Shown here: positions 16,424-25,536 of the stretch, piece after piece
Numbering within the stretch: the stretch's first letter is position 1
How the letters are laid out: each line of letters begins with the position of its first letter
Assembly (NCBI RefSeq): GCF_040639655.1
Contig: NZ_JBFAAI010000015.1
Span: 124,001-188,000 of the forward strand
DNA length: 64,000 nucleotides
Direction of reading: 5' to 3'
Origin: Actinoplanes sp040639655
Lineage (GTDB): Bacteria; Actinomycetota; Actinomycetes; Mycobacteriales; Micromonosporaceae
Translations under genes and position numbers: made by a program
Notes under the pieces: generated by a model
Databases searched by the model: none
What the model was told of the DNA's origin: nothing
Seen by the model: the letters and a program-made list of their open reading frames with translations, nothing else

Positions 16424-18037
16424 ATGAGTATCGGTGACATGGGCGTGGGCCGGCGTCTCGGAGCTTCCTATCTGGTGCTGACGACCCTGATCGTCACGTC
16501 GGCGGCCACCGGCTGGTGGGGGCTGCGGCAGCAGGCTGCCGCCGAACGGGACATGGCGGCGCTGGAACGGGTTCGCGACGACATCCAGGCGGCCAAGTAC
16601 AACGCGGCCGACGTGACCGGCTGGCAGGGGCTGGTGGTCGCCGACGCGGGGGCGTTCGGTTACGCCTTCGCCACCGGGCCGGACGGCTACAACAGGCAGG
16701 GCGAGCTGAAGGCGAAGGACGCGGTCGACGCCGGGATCAAGGCCGCGCACACCGCGGACATGACTTCCGACGAGCGGGCCCGGTTCGCCGAACTGAGGCC
16801 GGCCTGGGACGACTTCTTCGCCTGGGACGCCACCGTGATGCGGTGGCTGTCCGAGGACACGACAGCGGCGCGGGCCAAGGCGATGAGGAGCATCAACGGC
16901 GGTGAGGCCTCGGCGGCGTACGGCAAGGTGCTCGACATCACCGCCGCGCTGGACGAGTCGGTCAACAAGCGGGCCGAGACGTTGCGAGCGGAGGTGCACC
17001 GGGTTCACGACACGGCGCTGACCATGCTCGGGATCGCGCTCGCGCTGGCCGTGGTCCTGGCGGCACTGATGAGCACCTGGGTGACGCGTTCGGTGATCGG
17101 CCCGCTGAACACCGTCGTGCAGGCGCTGAAACGACTTGCCGACCGGGACTTGACGGTACGGGTGGAGCTCAGCCGGCGCGACGAGATGGGCCGGCTCGGC
17201 GACGCCGTCAACCGGACGGCGGAGTCGCTGCGGGAGACCCTGTCGGCGATCGCCGGGCACGCCGGTGACCTGTCGGCGGCCTCGCTGCAGCTGTCGGCCG
17301 TCTCCACCGAGATAGCCGGCGCCAGTTCGGAGATGAACACGCAGGCGGCCGCGGTCGCGTCGGCGGCCGGCCACGTCTCCGGCAACGTGCAGACCCTGCA
17401 GGCCGGCAGCAGCGAGATGACGCAGGCCATCGACGAGATCGCCCGCAACGCGGGTGAAGCGGCGCGGGTGGCGGGTGAGGCGGTCGGCGTGGTGGACCAG
17501 ACCAACCAGACGATCGGCAAGCTGGGCGACTCCTCCACCGCGATCGGCAACGCGGTCAGTTTGATCACCAAGATCGCCGAGCAGACGAACCTCCTCGCGC
17601 TGAACGCGACCATCGAGTCGGCACGTGCCGGTGAACTGGGCAAGGGCTTCGCGGTGGTGGCCGGTGAGGTCAAGGAGTTGTCACAGGAGACGGCACGGGC
17701 AACCGACGAGATCGCCCGGCTCGTCACGACCATTCAGGCGGACACCTCGGAGGCGGTCGACGCGATCAGCGAGATCGGCGGCGTGGTGGCCCGGATCAGC
17801 GACTTCCAGACTCTGATCGCCGCGGCCGTGGAGGAACAGACCGCGACGACCAGCGAGATGGGCCGCAACGTGACCGAGGTGGCCGACAGCAGCGCGGCGA
17901 TCGCCGCGAACATCACCGGGGTGGCGACGGCGGTGGGTGCCACTGCCACGGTCGCGACGCGGGCGCAGTCGAACGCCGAGTCACTGTCGCGCACCAGCTC
18001 GGAGCTGCGCGACCTGGTGGCCGCGTTCAAACTGTGA
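16424..18037 (+). CDS. Methyl-accepting chemotaxis protein
   Basis: 537 residues. TM1 about 14-32, an extracytoplasmic helical-bundle sensor about 33-200 (4HB-like), TM2 about 198-218 (ALTMLGIALALAVVLAAL), HAMP (SVIGPLNTVVQALKRLADRD) and a signalling domain whose hairpin tip reads EQTNLLALNATIESARAGE. No chemotaxis kinase or flagellar gene lies in the window, so this is an orphan receptor feeding a chemosensory array encoded elsewhere. A second, related receptor is at 60718. Followed at once by a strong terminator, so monocistronic. Confidence 0.95.
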   Translation: MSIGDMGVGRRLGASYLVLTTLIVTSAATGWWGLRQQAAAERDMAALERVRDDIQAAKYNAADVTGWQGLVVADAGAFGYAFATGPDGYNRQGELKAKDAVDAGIKAAHTADMTSDERARFAELRPAWDDFFAWDATVMRWLSEDTTAARAKAMRSINGGEASAAYGKVLDITAALDESVNKRAETLRAEVHRVHDTALTMLGIALALAVVLAALMSTWVTRSVIGPLNTVVQALKRLADRDLTVRVELSRRDEMGRLGDAVNRTAESLRETLSAIAGHAGDLSAASLQLSAVSTEIAGASSEMNTQAAAVASAAGHVSGNVQTLQAGSSEMTQAIDEIARNAGEAARVAGEAVGVVDQTNQTIGKLGDSSTAIGNAVSLITKIAEQTNLLALNATIESARAGELGKGFAVVAGEVKELSQETARATDEIARLVTTIQADTSEAVDAISEIGGVVARISDFQTLIAAAVEEQTATTSEMGRNVTEVADSSAAIAANITGVATAVGATATVATRAQSNAESLSRTSSELRDLVAAFKL

Positions 18038-18041
18038 TCGA

Positions 18042-18070
18042 CGGGCCGGGCCGGCTTCCGGCCCGGCCCG
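18042..18070 (+). terminator. Terminator of the first chemoreceptor gene
   Basis: Perfect 13-bp GC stem (CGGGCCGGGCCGG and its complement) with the 3-nt loop CTT, beginning 4 nt after the stop codon. Confidence 0.85.
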
Positions 18071-18160
18071 GGAAACTCCCGATCCGTTCCGGTCTACTGT
18101 GTCCGTCGATCGACCGGTACCCTTCGCCATGATCCCCGGCCGGAAGGTGTACCGCTCGTC

Positions 18161-18676
18161 GTGCGCGCGCTATTCGTGACAGCCCTCGCTGTGCTCTTCG
18201 CTTTTCTGATCAGCCCTCTGGTCCGCGCCGACGCGGGCTGCACCGCGTCCCCGGCACCGGCCACCTCCGCACCGGTGCTGAAGGGCTGGAGCAACGAGCA
18301 GGTCGCCAACGCGCGGCTCATCGTCACGATCGGCGCCGAACGGCAGATACCCGGCGAGGGGGTGGTGATCGCGGTCGCGACCGCCCTGCAGGAGTCCAGT
18401 CTGCGTAACCTGCGCGGCGGCGACCGGGACTCGATCGGCCTGTTCCAGCAGCGGCCCAGCCAGGGCTGGGGCACGCCCAAGCAGCTGTCCGACCCGGCGT
18501 ACCAGACGCGCAAGTTCTACGACAAACTGCTCAGGGTCGACGGATGGCAGGGGATGCGGCTCACCGAGGCGGCGCAGGCCGTGCAGATCTCGGCCTTCCC
18601 GGAGGCGTACGAGAAGCACACGCCCGCCGCCACCAGCCTGGTCGACGCCCTGACCGCCCCGGCTCCCTGCGCCTGA
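18161..18676 (+). CDS. Small secreted protein, lysozyme/transglycosylase-like
   Basis: 171 residues. Signal peptide 1-23 (ALFVTALAVLFAFLISPLV, cleavage near ADA). The mature part includes VVIAVATALQESSLRNL and DSIGLFQQRPSQGWG, which look like the catalytic-Glu helix and following loop of lysozyme-like lytic transglycosylases; C27 and C170 could form a disulfide. Such proteins are common beside actinobacterial wall genes and often lack proven activity. GTG 18161 has GGAAGG 10 nt upstream. No operon partner. Confidence 0.7.
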   Translation: MRALFVTALAVLFAFLISPLVRADAGCTASPAPATSAPVLKGWSNEQVANARLIVTIGAERQIPGEGVVIAVATALQESSLRNLRGGDRDSIGLFQQRPSQGWGTPKQLSDPAYQTRKFYDKLLRVDGWQGMRLTEAAQAVQISAFPEAYEKHTPAATSLVDALTAPAPCA

Positions 18677-18744
18677 CCCGAACGGTGACCGGCCCGCGCC
18701 CGCAGGGGGTGGACGGTCCCGGACACTGACATACATTGGACCCC

Positions 18745-20004
18745 ATGGGGTCTCCCGGGTCATTCCCCGCCTCAGTCCGCATGGGATTCGTCATCGACGT
18801 CGCCGGTTACAGCCGGCGATCCGCCCGAGAGAAGGTCGACCTGCAACTGCGGGTCACCACCTTCGTCGAGGAGGTGCTGCGCGACCTCGGCCTGCGGCTC
18901 GAGCAGACACACCACCACGGCACCGGCGACGGCATGGTCGTCTTCCTGCCCAGCGAGATCGACGTGCCCTGGGCGCTGACCCGGCTGTTGCGCTCGGCGT
19001 CGGAGACGGTGGCCGACGACAACCGGCGCTACCGTGATCGGATGCGGCTGCGGATGGCCGTCGTCATCGGGCCGCTGGGGCCCGCGGCGATCGGATTCTC
19101 CGGCGACGCGATCGTCGAGGCCGGGCGCATGGTGGACAGCGAGGCGTTGCGTGACGCGCTCACCGGCAGTCCCGGCGCCGACCTGGTCGTCCTCGTCTCC
19201 GACCAGCTGTACTCGTACGTGGTGGCCGAGCGCCGCACCGGCCTGCGACCGGACGAGTTCCGGCCGATCGACGTGCGGACCAAGGAGTTCGCCCGCAAGG
19301 CATGGCTCTGGACGGCGAGCGATCACCCCGATTCCGCCCGGCCGGCCGGGCGAGCGACGACGTTCGTCATGGCCGACCGGCCCGCGTGCGTGCTCGGCAT
19401 CCGGCCGGGACGCATCCTCCAGGTCCACGACATCGACATCTGGGTCAACAGCGAGAACACCGACATGGAGATGGCCCGGTTCACGGAGTTCTCCGTCTCC
19501 GGCATCATCCGGTACAACGGTGCCCATCGTGACGGGGGCGGCCACGTCGTCGAGGACGTCATCGCCGGCGAACTGGCCCGGGCCGTGGGGACCCGCCGCC
19601 CGGTCGCGCCCGGCGCCGCGTTCGTCACCGGCTCCGGCGCGCTGGCCGCCAGCCACGCGGTCCGGCGGATCATCCACGTCGCCGCCGTGCACGGCGAGCC
19701 CGGCGCCGGCTTCCAGCAGATCCGGCGCGTCGGTGCCTGTGTCGGCAACGCCCTGGCCCACGCGGAACGCCTCGCCGCCGAGGACGACGCGATCCGCACG
19801 ATCCTGTTCCCGATGCTGGGCAACGGCGTGGCCGGGGCACAGGTGACGCCGACCGCCACCGAACTGGTCGCGGCCGCCGCGGAGCACCTGGAGGCGACCC
19901 CCGGCACCCTGCTGCGCGGCATCTACTTCCTGGCGTTCACCGACGCCGAACGGGAAGCCCTCACGCTGGCTCTCGGCAACCACCCGGGCTCGCGGGCGGC
20001 CTGA
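18745..20004 (+). CDS. Class III nucleotidyl-cyclase-like domain fused to a macro domain
   Basis: 419 residues. Residues about 13-195 match the class III cyclase fold: FVIDVAGYS with metal Asp D18, then the second metal Asp D62 in TGDGMVVFLP, RLRMAVVIGP, IGFSGDAIVEAGRM and a C-terminal KEFARKAWLW. Residues about 210-410 form a macro (ADP-ribose-binding) domain: WVNSENTDMEMARF, GAAFVTGSGAL, IIHVAAVHGE and ILFPMLGNGVAG. Both metal residues are kept, so nucleotide cyclisation is possible. The macro part could bind the product or ADP-ribose. ATG 18745 is supported by a TACATT box 7 nt upstream. Intracellular. Such cyclase fusions occur in actinobacterial conflict and signalling systems; that role here is inference. 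Confidence 0.7.
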   Translation: MGSPGSFPASVRMGFVIDVAGYSRRSAREKVDLQLRVTTFVEEVLRDLGLRLEQTHHHGTGDGMVVFLPSEIDVPWALTRLLRSASETVADDNRRYRDRMRLRMAVVIGPLGPAAIGFSGDAIVEAGRMVDSEALRDALTGSPGADLVVLVSDQLYSYVVAERRTGLRPDEFRPIDVRTKEFARKAWLWTASDHPDSARPAGRATTFVMADRPACVLGIRPGRILQVHDIDIWVNSENTDMEMARFTEFSVSGIIRYNGAHRDGGGHVVEDVIAGELARAVGTRRPVAPGAAFVTGSGALAASHAVRRIIHVAAVHGEPGAGFQQIRRVGACVGNALAHAERLAAEDDAIRTILFPMLGNGVAGAQVTPTATELVAAAAEHLEATPGTLLRGIYFLAFTDAEREALTLALGNHPGSRAA

Positions 20005-20111
20005 TCGTCACCGCCGCCGGCGAAGCCGTCACCGACGATGGTCAGCCCGGGGCTGTAGGGAGCCACCGGGCCATCGTCGCGCACCGCCGGTCCTTCTGGC
20101 AGGGTGGTCCG

Positions 20112-21152
20112 GTGCTTGTGGACGAACCAGACCTGCCCGGACGCCGAGACCGCCATCACGCCCTGTCGCAGCGACTGGCGGCGCTCGACGACGGTGGGCT
20201 GGCGGCGTTGCTTGACGCGCCACCCGCGCCCGGCTTCGGTGGGGCCGTCGCGACGGCCACCGTCGGCGGCGTACCGATGTTCGTCAAGTTCGTGCCGCTG
20301 AGCGACCTGGAACGGCAGCACGCCGGGTCGACGGCGAACCTGTTCGGCCTGCCGATGTTCTACCAGTACGGCATCGGGTCGGCCGGCTTCGGGGCGTGGC
20401 GGGAGATCGCCGTGCACGACATGACCACCCGGTGGGTGCTGGACGGGCTGTACGACGCGTTCCCGCTGGTGTACCACTGGCGCGTGGTGCCGTACCGGCC
20501 GGTGCCGATGGACCCTGCCGAGATGGACCGCTGGGTGGCGCACTGGGACGGCGACGCGGCGGTCCGGGGCCGTCTCGAGGCGATCAGCGGTGCGTCGGCC
20601 GCCGTCGTCGTGTTCATGGAACACGTTGCGCAGACCGTCGACGCGTGGCTGACCGACCGGGTCGCCGCCGGTGGCGCGATCGCCGACGAGGCGTTCGGCT
20701 TCGTGCGGACCCATCTGCGCGACGGCGTGGATTTCATGCGCTCGCAAGGTCTCACCCACTTCGACGCGCACTTCCGCAACCTGCTGACCGACGGCCGCCG
20801 GATCTACTTCGCCGACTTCGGCCTGGCGCTGCACTCCGGTTTCGACCTCGACGACGCCGGACGCGACTTCGCCCGCGGCCACCGCGACTACGACCACGGG
20901 CAGACGGCCGGCCATTTCAGCCAGTGGCTGGTCAGCAACCTGGCCGGCGTCCCGTGGCCGCGGACGCACGCCTTCCTCCGTGAGCACGCCGATAACCTGG
21001 CCGGCACCGGGCTTCCGGCGTCGGCCGTCGACGTCATCGCCGCGAACGCGCCGGTCTCGGCGGTGATGGGCCGGTTCGTCGAGGAGCTCTGGAGCACGAG
21101 CAAACGGACGCCTTTTCCCGCCGGTGAACTGGCGAAGGCCCTTCGTGCCTGA
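20112..21152 (+). CDS. Protein kinase-fold (APH/choline-kinase-like) protein
   Basis: 346 residues, soluble. The catalytic loop HFDAHFRNLL and metal loop YFADFGLAL are intact (HxDxxxxN and DFG), and VPMFVKFVPL may carry the ATP lysine. The two lobes and absence of a serine/threonine-kinase activation segment fit the aminoglycoside-phosphotransferase/choline kinase group rather than Ser/Thr kinases. Substrate unknown. GTG 20112 starts the frame; a GTG two codons later is an alternative. It follows the cyclase/macro gene on the same strand after 107 nt, so co-function is possible but not shown. Confidence 0.7.
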   Translation: MLVDEPDLPGRRDRHHALSQRLAALDDGGLAALLDAPPAPGFGGAVATATVGGVPMFVKFVPLSDLERQHAGSTANLFGLPMFYQYGIGSAGFGAWREIAVHDMTTRWVLDGLYDAFPLVYHWRVVPYRPVPMDPAEMDRWVAHWDGDAAVRGRLEAISGASAAVVVFMEHVAQTVDAWLTDRVAAGGAIADEAFGFVRTHLRDGVDFMRSQGLTHFDAHFRNLLTDGRRIYFADFGLALHSGFDLDDAGRDFARGHRDYDHGQTAGHFSQWLVSNLAGVPWPRTHAFLREHADNLAGTGLPASAVDVIAANAPVSAVMGRFVEELWSTSKRTPFPAGELAKALRA

Positions 21153-21155
21153 AGG

Positions 21156-22124
21156 TCAGATCTCGTCGATCAGCGCCAGCTCCTCGGCCGTGAGGGCGGG
21201 GAAGTCGAGCGCCCGTACGTTGTGGTCGAGCTGCTCGGTGGAGCTGGCGCCGATCAGCGCCGAGGTGACCTCGGGCCGCCGCAGCACCCACTGCAACGCC
21301 AGCTGGGCCAGGGACTGGCCGCGCTCGGAGGCGATCTTGTTGAGCGCGGTGGCCCGCTGCCGGTAGGCGTCGTCGATGGCGTCCGGCTTGAGGAAGGCAC
21401 TGTCGACGGCGCGGGCGCCGGCCGGGATGCCGTCCAGGTACTTGTCGGTCAGCAGCCCCTGGGCCAGCGGCGAGTAGACGACCAGACCGAAGCCGTCCGC
21501 GTCGGCCTGTGCGAGCAGCCCGGTCAGCTCCGGGCTCCGGTCGAAGATCGAGTAGCGGGGCTGGTGGACGAGCAGCGGCACCCCGGTCCCGCGCAGCAGC
21601 TCGGCTGCCTCGTGGGCGCGCCCGGTCTCGTAGTTGGAGATGCCGACGTACAGCGCCTTGCCCTGTTGCACCGCGCTGACCAGGGCACCGACCGTCTCCT
21701 CGAGTGGTGTGCTGTCGTCCTGCCGGTGGTGGTAGAAGATGTCGACGTAGTCGGTGCCGAGGTCGCGCAGGCTGTGGTTCAGCGAGGCGAGCAGCGACTT
21801 GCGGGAACCCCCACGCTGGTACGGGCTGCGGCCGATCGGGTTGCCGGCCTTCGTCGACAGGATCAGCTCGTCGCGGTAGGGCGCGAGGTCCCGTTGCAGC
21901 ACCCGGCCGAAGAACTGCTGTGCGGCGCGGTGCGGAGGCCCGTACCGGTCGGCGTTGTCGAAGTGGACGATGCCCAGGTCGAACGCGTGCAGCACGATCT
22001 CACGCCGGCTCTGGAACGGGTGGTCGGTGCCGAACTTCTGCCACAGCCCGAAGGAGAAAGCGGGCAGGTCGAGGCCGGACTTCCCGGCGCGGCGGAACGG
22101 GACGTCGTCGTAGGTCGGGCTCAT
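21156..22124 (-). CDS. Aldo/keto reductase (YghZ/Kv-beta-like)
   Basis: 322 residues, TIM barrel. Catalytic tetrad visible: D and Y in FDNADRYG, K in LSTKAG and H in IFYHHRQ. The rest (GISNYETGRAHEAAELL, YSPLAQGLLTDKYL, IGASSTEQLDHNV) is typical of NADPH-dependent reductases related to E. coli YghZ, which reduce aldehydes such as L-glyceraldehyde 3-phosphate and methylglyoxal. A TAGGGT box 7 nt before the ATG overlaps the stop codon of the upstream gene, so it may be read both from its own promoter and from the anti-sigma gene. Confidence 0.9.
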   Translation of the reverse strand: MSPTYDDVPFRRAGKSGLDLPAFSFGLWQKFGTDHPFQSRREIVLHAFDLGIVHFDNADRYGPPHRAAQQFFGRVLQRDLAPYRDELILSTKAGNPIGRSPYQRGGSRKSLLASLNHSLRDLGTDYVDIFYHHRQDDSTPLEETVGALVSAVQQGKALYVGISNYETGRAHEAAELLRGTGVPLLVHQPRYSIFDRSPELTGLLAQADADGFGLVVYSPLAQGLLTDKYLDGIPAGARAVDSAFLKPDAIDDAYRQRATALNKIASERGQSLAQLALQWVLRRPEVTSALIGASSTEQLDHNVRALDFPALTAEELALIDEI

Positions 22125-22131
22125 GCCGCAT

Positions 22132-22137
22132 ACCCTA
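22132..22137 (-). promoter_or_regulatory. -10 box TAGGGT of the aldo/keto reductase gene
   Basis: TAGGGT with 7 nt to the ATG. The first three bases are the TAG stop of the upstream anti-sigma-type ATPase gene. Confidence 0.4.
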
Positions 22138-22551
22138 CACGCTAGGTAGGATTACCAGTTCTGCCCAGACCACCTTGCCGGTCGCGGTCGGCTCGGCGCC
22201 CCACGCCGCCGCCACGTCCTGTACCGCCCACAGCCCATGACCGCGCACGTCGAACGGCGCGCCACCGTCCACCGGGCCCGGCACCCGCAAGCGCGGCAGG
22301 CGCGGATCGCCGTCGGCCACCGCCAGCCGCAGGCCGTCGTCGCGCCGGGTCACCGTCACCACCAGGCCTGTCCGGGCGTGCTCGACCGCGTTCAGCACCA
22401 GTTCGGACATCACCCGGCGGGCCGGGTGCAGCAGCCGCACCAGGTGCCAGGCCCAGCACGCGTCCGCGACGAGGGTGCCGGCCAGGCTGGTGGCCTCCGG
22501 CTCCGGCGCCAGCACCACCGTGAGGTGCGGCTGCTCCTTCAACTGCTTCAT
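22135..22551 (-). CDS. Anti-sigma-factor-type ATP-binding protein (GHKL, RsbW/SpoIIAB-like)
   Basis: 138 residues, a lone HATPase_c domain. N box LVLNAVEHA, G1 box AVADGDP and G2 box DVRGHGLWAVQDVA match the RsbW-like histidine kinase/anti-sigma family common in Actinobacteria. Such proteins bind a sigma factor or phosphorylate a STAS antagonist; a STAS protein exists at 41029 but far away. The start is set at 22551 rather than the ATG two codons upstream, because a TACCGT box lies 7 nt before it. Confidence 0.8.
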   Translation of the reverse strand: MKQLKEQPHLTVVLAPEPEATSLAGTLVADACWAWHLVRLLHPARRVMSELVLNAVEHARTGLVVTVTRRDDGLRLAVADGDPRLPRLRVPGPVDGGAPFDVRGHGLWAVQDVAAAWGAEPTATGKVVWAELVILPSV

Positions 22552-22595
22552 GGTCACGACGGTAAGCGGCCCGGCGGCGCGGAGGATTACCGCGA

Positions 22596-23786
22596 CTAAT
22601 CACGGATCCCGGCCCGTGCGGCGAGCCCCCGTAACCGGCTGTCCCGGCCGAACCGGGGCCGCGAGAGCAGTATCCGCAGCGCCTCCCGCGCGCCCGGCGA
22701 GGCCGACACCTGCTGCGGCGCGATCGTCTCCGCGCGATACAGCGCGGCGGCCGCCTCCTCCTCCTGCCCGCGGCCCTGCAGCAGGGCACGCGACAGATCG
22801 ATGAAATAGGTGGCCTGACGTTGCGGTGACGGCAGCGCCTCCGGGCGGAACCCGGCCGTCATGGTCCGCGCGGCCTGCCCGTCCCCCAGCGCCACCAGGA
22901 TCGCGAGACGCCACATCATCACGTTCGTCGGCCCGAAACTGAACCAGTCGTACGGCCGTTCACCGGTGTGCGCGGCTACCGCCTCGGCCTCCGCCAGATG
23001 CGCCGTCGCCGCCGGCGCGCGCCCGGCCTGCGCCGCCATCTCGGCACTGATCAGGTGGTGCATGCCGTATGTGCTGGCGGCGGCGGGATCGATCCCGACG
23101 TACGGCGACAGGCGATCGATGCCCTCATCGGCGACCCGGGCCGCGCCGGTCGTCGCGTACACCGCCCGGATCCGGGCGTAGTTGGCCAGGCCGAGATGTG
23201 CCGGCTCGGCCAGCTCCTCCGCGGTCCGCATCGCCTCCCCCGCCATCACCAGCGTCAGGTCCGGGTGCCCGAGTTGCACACAGGTCGCCACCGTGGTTGA
23301 GCAGACCTCCACGATCCGGCGCTGATGCAGCCGCCTCGCGTCGGCCGTCAGGTCCCGCGGCGGCGAGGCGAGTGCCGTCAGTGTCCGGGCCAGCGCCGGC
23401 ACGAGCAGGTCGTACCGGCATCCCACGAAGAACCCGTCGAGCACGGCGGTGTCCACACCGGCATCCCGCTCATCGGCCTCGACGCCACCGGTGACGGCCG
23501 GGACGGCCAGCGCGATGATCCCCGACCGCAGCTCGGTCATCGCTGCCGCGCTCACCAGCGCAGGCGCCGGCTCCTCGTCGAGCCGTCCGGTCAGTTCACC
23601 GACCGAGATCTGCAGCGCACCCGCCAGCGCCTCCCGCGCGGCACGCCGGTCCAGCGGCGCCGAACCGTTCTCGATCTGCGCGATGTAGCCCTGACTGAAC
23701 CCGGCGAGTTCGGCCAGTACCCGCTGGGTGAGCCCACGACGCAACCGCCAGCGCCGCAGCCGTACCCCCACATGGTCACCGCTCAT
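22596..23786 (-). CDS. XRE-family transcriptional regulator with TPR-like C-terminal part
   Basis: 396 residues. Residues about 6-62 are a Cro/CI HTH (LRRWRLRRGLTQRVLAELAG, FSQGYIAQIENGSAPL). The remaining 330 residues are helical and alanine-rich with loose tetratricopeptide spacing (LGLANYARIRAVYATTGAAR, APAATAHLAEAEAVAAHTG), as in actinobacterial XRE/TPR regulators that sense a peptide or small ligand. It lies above the anti-sigma-type gene on the same strand (44-nt gap), so it may control it. The upstream 186 nt hold a palindrome at 23838-23854. Confidence 0.8.
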   Translation of the reverse strand: MSGDHVGVRLRRWRLRRGLTQRVLAELAGFSQGYIAQIENGSAPLDRRAAREALAGALQISVGELTGRLDEEPAPALVSAAAMTELRSGIIALAVPAVTGGVEADERDAGVDTAVLDGFFVGCRYDLLVPALARTLTALASPPRDLTADARRLHQRRIVEVCSTTVATCVQLGHPDLTLVMAGEAMRTAEELAEPAHLGLANYARIRAVYATTGAARVADEGIDRLSPYVGIDPAAASTYGMHHLISAEMAAQAGRAPAATAHLAEAEAVAAHTGERPYDWFSFGPTNVMMWRLAILVALGDGQAARTMTAGFRPEALPSPQRQATYFIDLSRALLQGRGQEEEAAAALYRAETIAPQQVSASPGAREALRILLSRPRFGRDSRLRGLAARAGIRD

Positions 23787-23972
23787 CGACGTCCCCGATC
23801 ATCACGACCAGTGGAACAGTGACCGCCCCGCGGCGAAACGGACTGCGAGTCCGTCAAGCCCGCCAGCCGTCCCGCGGACCGAAACCCTCGACGGGACGAG
23901 GCGAGAAGTACGGCCCGCGGGCCTCGCCAGGTTCGATCAAGGGCGGCAGAATCGGGTACGGGGTGCCGAGGC

Positions 23973-24824
23973 GTGAGCGCAACACTGACGTTCGAGGCGG
24001 CGCGGATGGGTGCACGCCGCTACTGGCTGGTCCGGGGCGAGCAGACCGGAGGCCGGTTCACCGTGCCCGACGACAATCCGGACGTGAGCATCGTCGGGGC
24101 CCGGCTGCGCGACGTCGACTTCTCCCGGATCCGCTTCACCAGGTTCCTGGCTCACGACACGCTGTTCGAAGGCTGTGATTTCTCCCGGACCTGGCTCCCC
24201 CATGTCCTGTTCGGCGCCACCGGCTACGGCGGCACCCGATGGGACGAGAAGAGCTGGCCCGAGACCGTCTACCGGGACTGCATCTTCGTCCTTACGAAGA
24301 TCCCCGCCTCCGCCCACTTCGGCAACGCCCGGTTCGAACGCTGTGTGTTCGACCATGCCGGTCAGCGTGGATGGCGGTTCGGCGGGCCGGCACAGTTCGT
24401 GGACTGCACGTTCCGCGGCCGGGTCCAGAACTGCGTCTTCGGCGGCACCACCGACGGGTACCGGACGGTGCTGGGCCGGGACCGCAACGCCTTCACCGGT
24501 AACGACTTCACCGGCGCCGATCTGGTAGGCAACGTCTTCCAGCACGCCGACCTGCGGGCGCAGACCTTCCGGGGAGCGCCCGATCAGACCCTGCTGGACA
24601 GGTTCGATCAGCGGGTCGAGGCGGTACTGGCAGCGTTCCCGGCTCGTCCGGGGGACCGCGTCTGGTCCGATGTGGTCTGGTGGCTGCGGGAGAGGTCCCG
24701 GCAGGCCGTCGAATTCAACGGCGGCTGTGCCGTGGTGTCACCGGACGGCCTCGTCCCGCGGTTGCCGCCCGACATCAGCGAACGGCTCTTCCGGATGCTC
24801 GCCGACCAGGATCCGCTCTGCTGA
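23973..24824 (+). CDS. Pentapeptide-repeat-like protein
   Basis: 283 residues, no signal peptide. Irregular A(D/N)LxX-type repeats in two blocks: RLRDVDFSRIRFTRFLAHDT, LFEGCDFSRTWL, then FGNARFERCVFDHA, FVDCTFRGRVQNCVFGG and FTGNDFTGADLVGNVFQHA. The repeats should fold as a right-handed quadrilateral beta helix. The last 80 residues are non-repetitive (VWWLRERSRQAVEFNGG). Some pentapeptide proteins mimic DNA and bind gyrase; nothing here shows that. GTG start; an upstream TACGGG is a weak -10. Confidence 0.65.
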   Translation: MSATLTFEAARMGARRYWLVRGEQTGGRFTVPDDNPDVSIVGARLRDVDFSRIRFTRFLAHDTLFEGCDFSRTWLPHVLFGATGYGGTRWDEKSWPETVYRDCIFVLTKIPASAHFGNARFERCVFDHAGQRGWRFGGPAQFVDCTFRGRVQNCVFGGTTDGYRTVLGRDRNAFTGNDFTGADLVGNVFQHADLRAQTFRGAPDQTLLDRFDQRVEAVLAAFPARPGDRVWSDVVWWLRERSRQAVEFNGGCAVVSPDGLVPRLPPDISERLFRMLADQDPLC

Positions 24825-24843
24825 TCGTCAGCCGGTCATACCT

Positions 24844-25536
24844 TCAGCGAACCGCGGACGCATGCACCGAACCGGGCCACAGGTAGCCGCCGCTCCCGCC
24901 GGCCACGTCGATGGAGGTGCCGGTCACGTAGGAGGCGAGTGGGGACAGCAACAACGCCACCACCGGCGCCACCTCGGCCGGTTCGCCGAGCCGGCCCAGC
25001 AGGACACCGCGCCGCCTCGCCTCGTCGGCGCACCACCGGTCGTACGGCTCCTCCGGAGCGCTCGCGGCATGCCGGGCCACCTGCCGTCCGGTGCGGATGG
25101 CGCCGATGTTGACCGCGTTGACCAGGATGCCGGAGGCAGACAGCTTCACCGCGAGGGATCTCGACAGGTTGGGCAGGGCCGCCCAGCTGGCGCCGACCGC
25201 GGCCATCGACGGTTCCGGCGCTCGCGCGGTGAGACCGTTGACGATCACGATGCGGGCTGCATCGGATCGGCTGAGCGCGGCGACAGCGGCGTTCACCGTG
25301 TTCAGGGCAGCCCCGACCTTCATCTCGAACTGATCGGCACACCGGTCGTACGGCGTGGTCAGCGCAGTGCCTGTGGTGCCGGATCCGGCGTTGACGACCA
25401 GGCCGTCGAGCCGGCCGAAGCGGTCCACGGCAGATTCGACGGCGTCGCGAACGGCCGGCGCGTCGCGTACGTCCGCCGGGTAAGTGGCGAGGGCACCCGG
25501 CGCGAACCGTTCAGAAAGTTCGATGAGTCCGGCCAC
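24844..25536 (-). CDS. Short-chain dehydrogenase remnant, N-terminally truncated and lacking the catalytic triad
   Basis: 230 residues. The chain begins at what is normally about residue 40 of an SDR (AGLIELSERF, then YPADVRD), so the first Rossmann strand and TGxxxGIG cofactor motif are missing. NAG is present (VVNAGSG), but the Ser-Tyr-Lys set is absent: the Ser strand reads IVIVNGLTARA, and the YxxxK position reads VGASWAAL. Structural motifs further on (ILVNAVNIGAI, YVTGTSIDVAGG) are intact. Its GTG lies inside the last codons of the GH3 gene (26-nt overlap), as if a deletion joined the GH3 3' end to the middle of an SDR gene. Probably non-functional. Confidence 0.6.
   Translation of the reverse strand: MAGLIELSERFAPGALATYPADVRDAPAVRDAVESAVDRFGRLDGLVVNAGSGTTGTALTTPYDRCADQFEMKVGAALNTVNAAVAALSRSDAARIVIVNGLTARAPEPSMAAVGASWAALPNLSRSLAVKLSASGILVNAVNIGAIRTGRQVARHAASAPEEPYDRWCADEARRRGVLLGRLGEPAEVAPVVALLLSPLASYVTGTSIDVAGGSGGYLWPGSVHASAVR

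Noticed and set aside
19923..20987. Long reverse-strand open frame opposite the kinase-fold gene
   Set aside because: Shadow of the true gene: Arg/Gly/His-rich translation, no domain, codon bias in the wrong position.
23838..23854. ACGGACT-GCG-AGTCCGT looks like a tRNA anticodon arm with anticodon GCG
   Set aside because: No D arm upstream, no T arm at the right distance and no acceptor stem. It is just as likely an operator palindrome near the XRE gene.
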